Below are positions 50,918-59,198 of a stretch of 64,000 nt of DNA, in pieces (the stretch's first letter is position 1; the number at the start of each line of letters is the position of its first letter). The position numbers and the translations under genes were made by a program. The notes below the pieces were generated by a model. That model was not told the DNA's origin, made no database searches, and saw only the letters and a list, made by a program, of their open reading frames with translations. The stretch comes from CAINVV01 sp038323575 (lineage in GTDB: Bacteria > Bacteroidota > Bacteroidia > Bacteroidales > Prolixibacteraceae), in the NCBI GenBank assembly GCA_038323575.1, contig JBBQHB010000007.1, forward strand, positions 30,332-94,331, given 5' to 3'.

Positions 50918-52405
50918 ATGATCCGTATTTTTATTTTTGTACTTCTCGCAGCCACATGTAAAATATCTTCGGCTCAGGTACAGGTACTCGATATGACGCT
51001 CAGCGATGCGATTGATCTGGCAACCAGGCAGTCGCTGGATGCCTTCAAACAGGAAAATATGTACCTGGCCAGTTACTGGGAATTCAAGTACTACAGATCA
51101 GATAAACTGCCTCAGCTTTCTGTCGGAGCCAATCCGTTTAATTACAACAATTCAATCAGGTCGGACTATGTTCCTCAGGATCAGAGTTGGCAATATACCC
51201 AGCAACAGGCTGTCTCTTCCAGCGCCTCTTTGAAGATGACCCAGAATGTCGGACTTACCGGAGGCAGTTTATCTGCCAGTACAGATCTGGGGATGGTCAA
51301 GAATTTTGTGGGAGATTTGTCAACCACTTTCTCATCCAACATGGTAAGTTTGGGTTACAGGCAAAAACTGAACGGATACAACAGTCTGCACTGGAAATCA
51401 AAGATAGAACCCCTGAAATTTGAAACCGCCAAGAAAAAGTTTATCCAGTCAAAGGAAGATATTGCCATCAAAACCACCTCCAAGTTTTTCAACCTGGTGG
51501 ATGCACAGATTGAAATCAACATCGCCACCACCAACCTGGCCAATGCAGATACTTTGTACCAGATCGGAAAAGGGCGGTACCAGGTCGGGACAGTAACGCA
51601 GGACGAGCTATTGAATTTTGAGTTAAACCTGATGAATGCACGCATTGCCATGACCCGCGCAAACCAGGGACTTTTAAGGGCACGGTCGGATCTTAATATT
51701 TTTTTAGGACTTGAAAAAGCCGCAGTAATTGAATGTGTAATACCCAAATCTATCAGTTCGGCGTTACAGATCAATGCGGATGCAGCCATACAGAAATCAA
51801 TGGAAAATAACCCTGATATTTTGACCCAGGAAAGGCAACTGCTTGAACAGGAGAGCAATGTCAAACTAGTCAGGGCACAAAATGGAATCAGCGCGGATAT
51901 CAGTGCATTGGCCGGTTTAAATCAGAAGTCAAACGGCCTTTCGACCGTCTATGAAAATCCAAACCGGTTTCAGAATATTGGCCTGGTCGGGCTCTCGGTT
52001 CCGATCATCGACTGGGGTAAAAGAAAAGGACAGATTCTGATGGCCAAATCAAACCGCGAGGTAGTTGTAAATACCGTCAAACAACAAAGGATTGATTTTG
52101 AGCAATCGGTGTTGATGAATGTACTGGAATTCAACCTTCAGTCTGAACAGGTACTAAATTCGGCAAAAGCGGATACCATCGCTCAAATGGGTTTTGATGT
52201 CACCATTCGGCGCTTTAAGATTGGCAAGCTCGATGTGACCAAATTAAATATTGCACGTACCGATTTGGAAAATGCCAAAAGAGCCTATATCAATTCACTG
52301 AAGAAATACTGGACCTCTTATTACCAAATCCGTCAGCTCTCCTTGTATGATTTTGCTACGAAAACTGATTTATCAGCTGATTTTGATAAAATTCTGAACC
52401 AATGA
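50918..52405 (+). CDS. TolC family outer-membrane channel
   Basis: A 495-residue outer-membrane efflux protein with a signal peptide (MIRIFIFVLLAATCKISSAQ) and two OEP repeats, each a pair of long helices rich in Ala, Gln and Asn (LDLATRQSLDAF-like start, later KSMENNPDILTQERQLLEQE) with barrel strands between. It completes the tunnel of the adaptor/permease system. It lies 7 bases after the permease gene; its stop overlaps adaptor 2 by 4 bases. Confidence 0.92.
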   Translation: MIRIFIFVLLAATCKISSAQVQVLDMTLSDAIDLATRQSLDAFKQENMYLASYWEFKYYRSDKLPQLSVGANPFNYNNSIRSDYVPQDQSWQYTQQQAVSSSASLKMTQNVGLTGGSLSASTDLGMVKNFVGDLSTTFSSNMVSLGYRQKLNGYNSLHWKSKIEPLKFETAKKKFIQSKEDIAIKTTSKFFNLVDAQIEINIATTNLANADTLYQIGKGRYQVGTVTQDELLNFELNLMNARIAMTRANQGLLRARSDLNIFLGLEKAAVIECVIPKSISSALQINADAAIQKSMENNPDILTQERQLLEQESNVKLVRAQNGISADISALAGLNQKSNGLSTVYENPNRFQNIGLVGLSVPIIDWGKRKGQILMAKSNREVVVNTVKQQRIDFEQSVLMNVLEFNLQSEQVLNSAKADTIAQMGFDVTIRRFKIGKLDVTKLNIARTDLENAKRAYINSLKKYWTSYYQIRQLSLYDFATKTDLSADFDKILNQ

Positions 52406-53634
52406 AGCTCTCTAAATCAAAGAAGATTGTCTTGCTGGCAGCAGTAATCCTGGTATTACTTTTCACAGCGATGTGGTTTCTTAAAATTAAACCATCCATC
52501 GGTATCTATAAAGTAAAGAAAGAAAATTTCGAAGCGATTATTACCTGTAAGGGAGAGATTCAGAGTGAAAAAGCAGTGTTTATTACCATTCCGGATGCCT
52601 TTGGAGACCGGAAACTGGAGATCTGGGATACGCAGATAAAAGATCTGATACCTGAAGGATCTATTGTAAAAAAGGGAGATTACGTGGCCTTACTGGACCA
52701 GGGAAGGATCAAACAACTCAAGGAAAACAATGAACAGGCACTGAAAAAACTCATTTTCAATTACAACGATAATAAAATAGACAGTGCAGTAGATCTGGTT
52801 GAAATGCGAAACGGAATTGAGCAGTTTGTCTTTGACCTTAAGTACAAAAAAATCGAGATGGAGCAGTCTGTTTATGAATCTCCCGCTTATCAGCGCAAAG
52901 CTCAAATGGCCTACGAACGGGCGTTGAGACAGCTGGATGCAAAAATCAGGGCCTACCAGATGACCCAGAAGTCCTTAAGAATCCAGGTACAAAGATTGGA
53001 AAACCAAATTGAAGAATTTACAGCAAAAGATAAAAAATACCAGGTGGCTTTTGATGGCGCCCGTGTTACGGCGCCGCAGGATGGCATGCTCATTTACGGC
53101 AGGACTTACGGAAGAGGCGGCAGCCGTAAACTGACTGTCGGCTCCTATGTCAGCATGCAGAATCCGGTCATTGCAACGCTGCCTGATTTGTCGGTGCTGG
53201 TATCAGAAACTTATGTTGAAGAGATATACATTTCCAAAATAAAAATTGGTGACAGCGCCAGAGTGATTATCGATGCACTCAAAAATCAGGAAAAAATCGG
53301 GTGCATCTCAAACATTTCCAATGTAGGGCAGGAAATGACCGGGTTTGAGTCTAAAGTGTTCAAAGTCAATATCAGGATCTCCAGCGATAACAAGAAGATC
53401 AAACCTGCCATGACCACCAACAATGAAATTATCATCTCCAGGGAACAGAACGTGCTGGTCATACCCCGCACGGCATTGTATACTGACGGAGCGAAGCAGT
53501 TTGTCTACCTGCAAGAATTTGGCGGAGTTACCCTCCGGTCGGTGGTATGCGGTAACCAAAGTGAAAAGTTTGCTGTCATTAAAAGTGGATTGAAGGAAGG
53601 TGACAAAATTCTGCTGAACAAACCCAAAAGTTAA
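52402..53634 (+). CDS. HlyD/RND-type periplasmic adaptor 2
   Basis: A 410-residue adaptor with an N-terminal membrane helix (about 9-28), lipoyl-like halves and a coiled-coil hairpin (about 105-215). Its sequence follows adaptor 1 closely in places: YESPAYQRKAQMAYERA against YESPSVIKKAEMDVSKA, and VTAPQDGMLIYGRT against IKAPKQGMVIYARD. Two adaptors in one operon suggest a mixed hexamer or two alternative pumps sharing TolC. It overlaps the TolC gene by 4 bases. Confidence 0.92.
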   Translation: MKLSKSKKIVLLAAVILVLLFTAMWFLKIKPSIGIYKVKKENFEAIITCKGEIQSEKAVFITIPDAFGDRKLEIWDTQIKDLIPEGSIVKKGDYVALLDQGRIKQLKENNEQALKKLIFNYNDNKIDSAVDLVEMRNGIEQFVFDLKYKKIEMEQSVYESPAYQRKAQMAYERALRQLDAKIRAYQMTQKSLRIQVQRLENQIEEFTAKDKKYQVAFDGARVTAPQDGMLIYGRTYGRGGSRKLTVGSYVSMQNPVIATLPDLSVLVSETYVEEIYISKIKIGDSARVIIDALKNQEKIGCISNISNVGQEMTGFESKVFKVNIRISSDNKKIKPAMTTNNEIIISREQNVLVIPRTALYTDGAKQFVYLQEFGGVTLRSVVCGNQSEKFAVIKSGLKEGDKILLNKPKS

Positions 53635-53666
53635 AATCCGGTCATTTTACAACTAAACCAACATAA

Positions 53667-55298
53667 ATGAAATCAATTTTAATGCTGGTGTTTACCATCA
53701 TGGTTGTTTCCTGTCTCACCGGCAGGAAGAATTCGGGAGAAGAGGCCATACGGTATAAAAATATTGAAAAACACATAGCCGAATTATCGTCAGACCGTTA
53801 TAAAGGCCGAATGCCGACAACACCAGCTGAAAAACTCACGGTCGGTTACATCGCATCCCAAATGAAAGAAATCGGTCTGGAACCGGCCAGCAACGGAAGC
53901 TATTTTCAGGAAGTTCCGCTACTCACTGTAACCTCAAAAATATCCAATACGCTTGATTTCGTGACACCCAAAGGTCAGCTTCAATTTCAGAAATTGGTTG
54001 ATTATGTCACCTTTTCGCGGAGAATGGAGGAAGAGCTCACCCTCGATCAGTCTGACCTGGTTTTTGCCGGATTCGGCATCACGGCTCCTGAATACGGCAG
54101 GGATGATTTCCAGGGGATGGATCTGGCCGGAAAGACCCTGCTTATTTTTGTGAACGATCCCGGTTACGGTACCACTGATCCCTATTTCAAGGGAAATACC
54201 ATGACCTATTATGGCCGTTGGACCTATAAATTTGAAGAAGCAGCAAGGCGCGGGGCTAAGGGATGCCTGATCATCCATGAAACCGGTCCGGCAGGATATC
54301 CCTGGCAGGTGGTGCGAAACAACGGTGAATCAACCAAATTATATCTGAAACCGGAAAACGGAAACCCCGACCGTTGTGCATTCGAAGGCTGGATATCCAA
54401 AACAGCTGCTGAACAGCTCTTCTCATCCTGCGGAATGACCTTAGACCAGGCAAAACAGATGGCCCTGCAAAAAGATTTTAAGCCTGAGGTTTTACCCGTA
54501 AAGGTATCGGGTAAAATGGTCAGCCATTTCGAAACGAAAACTTCAAGCAATGTTTGTGGTCTGATCCGCGGCAGCAAACATCCGGAAGAAGTGGTCGTTT
54601 ACACAGCCCATTGGGATCATCTTGGCGTCGGCACAAAGATTAAAAACGACAGCATATACAACGGTGCAACCGACAATGCAAGTGCAGTATCCTGGATGCT
54701 TGAGATTGCAAGAGCTTTCAAATCGGCTCAGCCAGTGGAACGCTCAGTGCTGTTTTTATCTGTTACCTGCGAAGAGTCGGGGCTGCTTGGTTCGGGCTAT
54801 TATGCCGAACATCCTTTTTTCCCGATGAATAAAACTGTTGCCGTTATCAACACCGATGTGCTGTTGTTTCTGGGAAAATTCAAAGATGTGATGCTCACCG
54901 GTTCAGGACAGTCGGAACTGGATAAATGGGTCGAACAGGAGGCCGTCAAACAAGGCAGGTACCTTGCACCCGATCCAAATCCTGAAAACGGTATGTTCTT
55001 CCGTTCTGATCAGTTTCCATTTGTCAAGCAGGGAGTTCCTGCCATCTATGCCAAAGGTTATGTGGATGCCGAAAAATATGGTAAAATTGAGACAATGAAA
55101 ATAGTAGATCGGTATTGGAAAGAGACCTATCATACCCCATCCGATGAATACCACCCTGAAAAAGATGACCTGGGCGGTATCCTTGAAGATGCAAAACTGC
55201 TCTACCACGTTGGAACCAACCTTGCCAATTCCTCCGATTGGCCGGCATGGAAGGAGGATTCAGAATTCAAAAAAGTCAGGGATCAATCGCGGAAATGA
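53667..55298 (+). CDS. M28 family zinc aminopeptidase, lipoprotein
   Basis: A 543-residue peptidase. The N-terminus has a lipoprotein signal (hydrophobic core then VVSC at residues 13-16), so it is anchored in the outer or inner membrane. A PA-like insert spans about 110-280. The M28 zinc site is intact: AHWDHLG (His and Asp), GATDNASAV (bridging Asp), CEESGLLG (catalytic Glu and metal Glu), NTDV and YHTPSDEY (last His). It releases N-terminal residues from peptides. It follows the export operon by 32 bases and may be co-transcribed; whether it acts on the exported product is open. A hairpin and T-run follow. Confidence 0.92.
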   Translation: MKSILMLVFTIMVVSCLTGRKNSGEEAIRYKNIEKHIAELSSDRYKGRMPTTPAEKLTVGYIASQMKEIGLEPASNGSYFQEVPLLTVTSKISNTLDFVTPKGQLQFQKLVDYVTFSRRMEEELTLDQSDLVFAGFGITAPEYGRDDFQGMDLAGKTLLIFVNDPGYGTTDPYFKGNTMTYYGRWTYKFEEAARRGAKGCLIIHETGPAGYPWQVVRNNGESTKLYLKPENGNPDRCAFEGWISKTAAEQLFSSCGMTLDQAKQMALQKDFKPEVLPVKVSGKMVSHFETKTSSNVCGLIRGSKHPEEVVVYTAHWDHLGVGTKIKNDSIYNGATDNASAVSWMLEIARAFKSAQPVERSVLFLSVTCEESGLLGSGYYAEHPFFPMNKTVAVINTDVLLFLGKFKDVMLTGSGQSELDKWVEQEAVKQGRYLAPDPNPENGMFFRSDQFPFVKQGVPAIYAKGYVDAEKYGKIETMKIVDRYWKETYHTPSDEYHPEKDDLGGILEDAKLLYHVGTNLANSSDWPAWKEDSEFKKVRDQSRK

Positions 55299-55302
55299 TT
55301 TC

Positions 55303-55325
55303 AACCTGTCAGGTTTATTTTTTAT
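55303..55325 (+). terminator. Rho-independent terminator
   Basis: AACCTG-T-CAGGTT (55303-55315) followed by TATTTTTTA. It lies just after the M28 stop in the convergent gap, overlapping the stop of the GH50-like gene, and is a good terminator in the plus direction. Confidence 0.6.
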
Positions 55326-56760
55326 CAAAATAGGTGATCAAATTGTAAATCTGTGTGTTCATCTGTTTCATCAAATCCATCATCGGAGTCCATACTTCAT
55401 AATAATTGTTGACTATCCCTTTGTTGGCATCTGTATTGGATTGGTCGACGCCTTTGGCGGTCGGATCATTGTCCTGGTACTTGAAATAGTGCCATCCCAC
55501 GCAATTTTTTGATTCGAGCAAAGCGAGATTGTAATTTTGATAAAATAATCCCCGGTCACGCTGTGTTTTTACGATCCATCCTGCACCACTCTGATTAGGC
55601 ATTCCGGAATCTTCGCCTTTGGTATAATATTCAGTAACAATGAAGGGTTTCCCTGTCCAATTGGTCCAATTCGCCATTTGTGTTGAATCCGGTGTCCAGT
55701 AATTGTAATAATTATTTGAGATGATGTCGAGGTATTTCCCTGCCACCTTCATAAATGTTTCGTGGTTCTTTTCTTCACTGTAGAACCGTGCACCAATGTA
55801 CATATGGTTTGGATCCTGCTTTTTAATTGCACTTGATATAATGGAAAAGTACTTCTCCCCTACCAATGCCATAAATTCTTCCCGGTGTTTATTCGTAATC
55901 TGGTCCTTCGTGATACCCTGTTCTTTCAACCATTTAATGGCAGCCTGATATCCTGCCTCTTTTTCAGGAAGGCTAAGATAATTATCGAGCGCTTTGAATT
56001 TGAATGGCATCTCATTATCAGAAAAATAGCCAAACAGGTTGGGATCATCTTTGGTCTCCTGTAACTGCATCGCATGTCGGTTACAAAAGAGCTCAAACCC
56101 GGGGTCAAAAACAAAGATAGCATCGTTGGGATAACCTGTATGGCCAGGTTGCTGAAAAGTTCCGCCTCTCTCCCGGCCATAACTGCTCATAAAGTTGAGG
56201 TTTATAGTATAGGCGAAGGGACGTTTAGCTGTTTGATTGCTTTCAATAATAGCCTTGGCATCAGACCACGATCCGGCGCAATTGAATCCATTTTCCTGCA
56301 ACATGCCGATCGTCTTAGAAATCCAGTTTTCAGGAGTGCCAAATTTATCTTTCAGCGCTTTTTCATTCCGGTCCGACTTTCCCATGCTAATGCTGTTCAG
56401 TGCAATATTGAAATAGAAATATCCTTCCGGATCGACACCCCACCAGCGGTCATTGATCTTTTTAACATGGAAGAACCCTGTCTTCTCCACACGGTGCTTT
56501 AACCAGCCCCCGTATTTACTCAGTTCAGTCAGTTTTACAGGTGGTTTATAGCCAGGCAGAAGATCAACAGTTCGGGTTTGAAATGGTTCATAGGGAGAGT
56601 AGGAGGCTGTCGGTCCGCCTCCGTGCCGTCGCTGTGCTTCGACAGTCATGAATTTTTGAGAAGTTTTCAGATCTGTACCCGATTTCCTTTGGGAAACTAC
56701 AACCTGAACAGTCAATAAAATAAAAACCGGAAGGATTAAGTACTTTTTTATCATTTTCAT
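55315..56760 (-). CDS. GH50/agarase-like clan GH-A glycoside hydrolase, secreted
   Basis: A 481-residue enzyme with a signal peptide (about 1-23). WWGVDPEGYFYFNIALNSISMG, the NGFNCAGSWSD strand, LFGYFSDNE and PFIVTEYYTKGE match the order in GH50 and related TIM-barrel hydrolases. Glu250 (SDNE) is the likely acid/base and Glu377 (TEYY) the nucleophile. GH50 members cleave beta-1,4 bonds in agarose, but the family lies in a wide group of agarase-like proteins, so the polysaccharide is not certain. No SusC/SusD pair is adjacent. A -7 element is seen 46 bases upstream. Confidence 0.8.
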   Translation of the reverse strand: MKMIKKYLILPVFILLTVQVVVSQRKSGTDLKTSQKFMTVEAQRRHGGGPTASYSPYEPFQTRTVDLLPGYKPPVKLTELSKYGGWLKHRVEKTGFFHVKKINDRWWGVDPEGYFYFNIALNSISMGKSDRNEKALKDKFGTPENWISKTIGMLQENGFNCAGSWSDAKAIIESNQTAKRPFAYTINLNFMSSYGRERGGTFQQPGHTGYPNDAIFVFDPGFELFCNRHAMQLQETKDDPNLFGYFSDNEMPFKFKALDNYLSLPEKEAGYQAAIKWLKEQGITKDQITNKHREEFMALVGEKYFSIISSAIKKQDPNHMYIGARFYSEEKNHETFMKVAGKYLDIISNNYYNYWTPDSTQMANWTNWTGKPFIVTEYYTKGEDSGMPNQSGAGWIVKTQRDRGLFYQNYNLALLESKNCVGWHYFKYQDNDPTAKGVDQSNTDANKGIVNNYYEVWTPMMDLMKQMNTQIYNLITYFDKK

Positions 56761-56805
56761 TAGATTTTAGCCATTTTTTTTGATCAGCCAGTTTGCAACT
56801 TACTA

Positions 56806-56813
56806 CAAATGTA
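56806..56813 (-). promoter_or_regulatory. Putative -7 element for the GH50-like gene
   Basis: CAAATGTA reads TACATTTG on the minus strand, matching TAnnTTTG. The -33 region is not convincing. Confidence 0.4.
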
Positions 56814-56835
56814 AAGATAAGTATGGATATTTCAG

Positions 56836-56865
56836 ACCCTAAAGGTTTTTAAAAATCTTGAGGGT
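56836..56865. repeat. 30-base imperfect palindrome
   Basis: ACCCTAAAGGTTTTT (56836-56850) and AAAAATCTTGAGGGT (56851-56865) are reverse complements at 13 of 15 positions. It sits upstream of the GH50-like promoter element and after the dead receptor gene; it may terminate minus-strand transcription or be a dispersed extragenic palindrome. Confidence 0.6.
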
Positions 56866-56880
56866 TTAATATCCGGGTAT

Positions 56881-57188
56881 TTACATCTTGTTGTCATACT
56901 TCAGCGCATCCTCTTTCTGCTTTTTGCCGTTATGGCCAAAATTATAGGTAAAACCGCAATAGATGATCCTGGCAGTACGTTTCCGGTTTTGAGTCAGCCG
57001 ATAAAACTGTAACTGATCCTGTAATCACCTACCGGTACCTTGTCAAAAGAAAATCTCCCCTTGCTGTCAGTAACAGTACCCTGAACAAAAATGGAATCCT
57101 TAGCTTTCTGAAGGATAATCTGGGCAAACTCCAAAGGATTGTCCGACGATTTCTCGAAAATAAAACCCGAGATACTGCCCTGAATCAT
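56881..57188 (-). pseudogene. Outer-membrane receptor gene collapsed by an internal deletion
   Basis: The minus strand first reads the start of a carboxypeptidase-regulatory-like/plug-side domain (MIQGSISGFIFEKSSDNPLE, then VTDSKGRFSFDKVPVGDYRI and SYSFIG) and then, after an in-frame TGA at the junction, in another frame, the tail of an outer-membrane beta-barrel receptor (CGFTYNFGHNGKKQKED...LKYDNKM, stop at 56881-56883). These belong at opposite ends of a TonB-dependent-receptor-like protein of some 700-900 residues; nearly everything between is gone. The signal peptide is also missing. It is non-functional. It begins 3 bases after the UroD-like gene's stop. Confidence 0.8.
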
Positions 57189-57191
57189 CGA

Positions 57192-58223
57192 CTAAAAATC
57201 CTTTACTGCTGAAATAAATGCCTGAAGGTTTTCGGTGGGTACATTCTGTGGAATTCCTCCCCCGCACGACCAGATGATCCGGTTGTGGTCAGCAGCTTCC
57301 CTCATCATTTTCTGTGTTTCTGAATAAACCTGGTCAGGAGTACCTGCCGCAAGTACATCACGCGGCGGCAGATTGCCGATCAGCGCTACACCCAGACCGG
57401 CCAGTTCGCGTATCTGATTGATAGGATGATCAAAGGCAAAATTGAAGAGATCCACACCCATCTCTCTCAGGAAAGGAGCGCAAGTCAACCCGAAGGCATC
57501 GTTGTGGAAAAACCCGATTTTGGAATCAATGGCAGCAAAACAACGCTTCAGGTATGGTACAACATATTCCCGACAATCCTCTTCCCCCACAAATCCGACT
57601 ATATCATCCAGCAGCAGAATCCCTTCGATGGACGGAAAACAGGTTTTTTGGTAGCGGATCCAATCTTCAATGAACCGGGTGATTTTCTCCAGCAGTTCAT
57701 GCGCCTTATCCGGCTCCATGACAAGCATAAGCAAAAACTCAGTGGTACCCATCAAAAAAGTGGCAATATTCAGCGGTCCGCGCGTAACTGCAAATTTGAT
57801 GGCGTGTCCCTTCGCGGTGATTTCAGGTTCCATCAGCTTCAGCCTGTTAATCATGAAGGGCAGAAGTCCGTCGCAGGTAACATTGGGCTGCGGCAATCGG
57901 GCAATATCTTCGGAGGAGTGAATCACTTTCTCCGCATGCGGCAGATTCTCTTTATACCAGACTGATCTTGCCCCAAAAGCGGATGGTTCGGTGCACATCC
58001 CGTATTCGGACCAGAATCCCGGCAGGAAAGTAACATCCTGAAACATGTCGATAGCCTTCAAGTTTGTTTTCAACCAGATTTCATCCGACGAATAATAATC
58101 CAGCGTTGAAATGCCCGCCCATCCCGGTAGCCAGGGACTGTCGATGATAAATCCAATCTCTCTTTTGTTGGGACTTCTTCCATCTACGACGGCTAACAGA
58201 GTTTCCCACTGATTGTTTGTCAT
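57192..58223 (-). CDS. Uroporphyrinogen decarboxylase-family (MtaA/CmuA-like) protein
   Basis: A 343-residue TIM-barrel protein of the UroD superfamily. GFFHNDAFGL and WSCGGGIPQNVPTEN place a His and a Cys as zinc-ligand candidates, as in the methyltransferase branch (MtaA, CmuA) rather than heme-synthesis HemE, which lacks this GGGIP block. Such enzymes move methyl groups between corrinoid proteins and thiols or demethylate small compounds. No corrinoid protein or reactivase is adjacent. It starts 2 bases after the DUF2490 gene's stop, so the two form an operon. Confidence 0.85.
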   Translation of the reverse strand: MTNNQWETLLAVVDGRSPNKREIGFIIDSPWLPGWAGISTLDYYSSDEIWLKTNLKAIDMFQDVTFLPGFWSEYGMCTEPSAFGARSVWYKENLPHAEKVIHSSEDIARLPQPNVTCDGLLPFMINRLKLMEPEITAKGHAIKFAVTRGPLNIATFLMGTTEFLLMLVMEPDKAHELLEKITRFIEDWIRYQKTCFPSIEGILLLDDIVGFVGEEDCREYVVPYLKRCFAAIDSKIGFFHNDAFGLTCAPFLREMGVDLFNFAFDHPINQIRELAGLGVALIGNLPPRDVLAAGTPDQVYSETQKMMREAADHNRIIWSCGGGIPQNVPTENLQAFISAVKDF

Positions 58224-58225
58224 GC

Positions 58226-58882
58226 TTAAAAATTATAAATTAACGAAGCTCCCGGCATCATTTTATGCGTCCAAACCCCGGACAGGCCTTTATTTAATTC
58301 GTATCCCAGAAAAGGGTTTAGCGTTAAACTTTTTATCGGAATATTTGCCCCGATAATGGTTCGTTGCCTCGTGTAATCCAGTTTGTTGAAATAAAATGAA
58401 GACTCGGTAGAAAAATAAGGAATAAAAGATTTATTCTTATTGTAGGTGAACAGGACCTGATTTCTGTACCGGTTAATGAATTCGCCGTCCATGAACCTGA
58501 ATTCCCAGCGGTTGCGGTCCTTGAACTGAAAATGCCCCCAATTCCTGGTATAAAAAAGATTAATCATTGGCCTGTATTCTGCCCGTATTCTGTCCGGAAA
58601 TTTTACATATTCCTGTTTGTACCCCAAACCTAAACTGAAGTTATTTTTTGAAGGAAAATTTATTGATAAATCGGTATGGTTAAGATACCAATTACCATCC
58701 TGCAAAAAGAAATTTGCACTTCGAAGTGATATTCCCATATTCCTCCAATGAGTCTCGGCACCTGCAAAAGTCCAAATTTCATACCCTCCTGCTTTTAATG
58801 TATTGATAATGAGAAATAAAATAACTGTAAAAAATAATAAAGATCTTGTAATTTTAAAGCGGGTAAACTGAAAGATACGCAT
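58226..58882 (-). CDS. DUF2490 family outer-membrane protein
   Basis: A 218-residue protein with an N-terminal signal segment (about 12-32) and alternating aromatic beta strands (FSLGLGYKQEYVKF, RAEYRPMINLFYTRNWG, NRWEFRFMDGEFINRYRNQVLF), matching DUF2490 barrels of unknown function. Full length for the family. First gene of the operon with the UroD-like gene; a consensus promoter precedes it. Confidence 0.85.
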   Translation of the reverse strand: MRIFQFTRFKITRSLLFFTVILFLIINTLKAGGYEIWTFAGAETHWRNMGISLRSANFFLQDGNWYLNHTDLSINFPSKNNFSLGLGYKQEYVKFPDRIRAEYRPMINLFYTRNWGHFQFKDRNRWEFRFMDGEFINRYRNQVLFTYNKNKSFIPYFSTESSFYFNKLDYTRQRTIIGANIPIKSLTLNPFLGYELNKGLSGVWTHKMMPGASLIYNF

Positions 58883-58943
58883 TACAAAGTCAGGTTAGGT
58901 GCTGGTTTTTGATATTGGAATTTCCGATTAGATTTTAATGCTG

Positions 58944-58974
58944 CAAATTTACTTTTTTCATCAAATTGTGCAAG
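58944..58974 (-). promoter_or_regulatory. Promoter of the DUF2490/UroD-like operon
   Basis: Minus strand: CTTG (58971-58974; TTG core), 19 bases, TAAATTTG (58944-58951). Exact -7 and correct spacing, 62 bases before the start. The rest of the 316-base gap 58883-59198 holds an inverted repeat AAACTCAA (59086-59093) / TTGAGTTT (59114-59121) and no gene. Confidence 0.65.
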
Positions 58975-59198
58975 TTTCGTTGTCCGTATTAATTATTGCC
59001 GACTATTCCCTTGATTGGGTCCATGTTTGTCTGCTATATGGCATACAGATCCCTTTCTTCAGGTAAACCGCATATGCTTTTGCCCAAACTCAATTAACAC
59101 AGCGCAAAACAATTTGAGTTTCGATTAAATATCGGATTACCTTATACGGCAGGAATTTATTAAATTGCATCAAAATTAACCTGTAAAATTGCCGCGAA

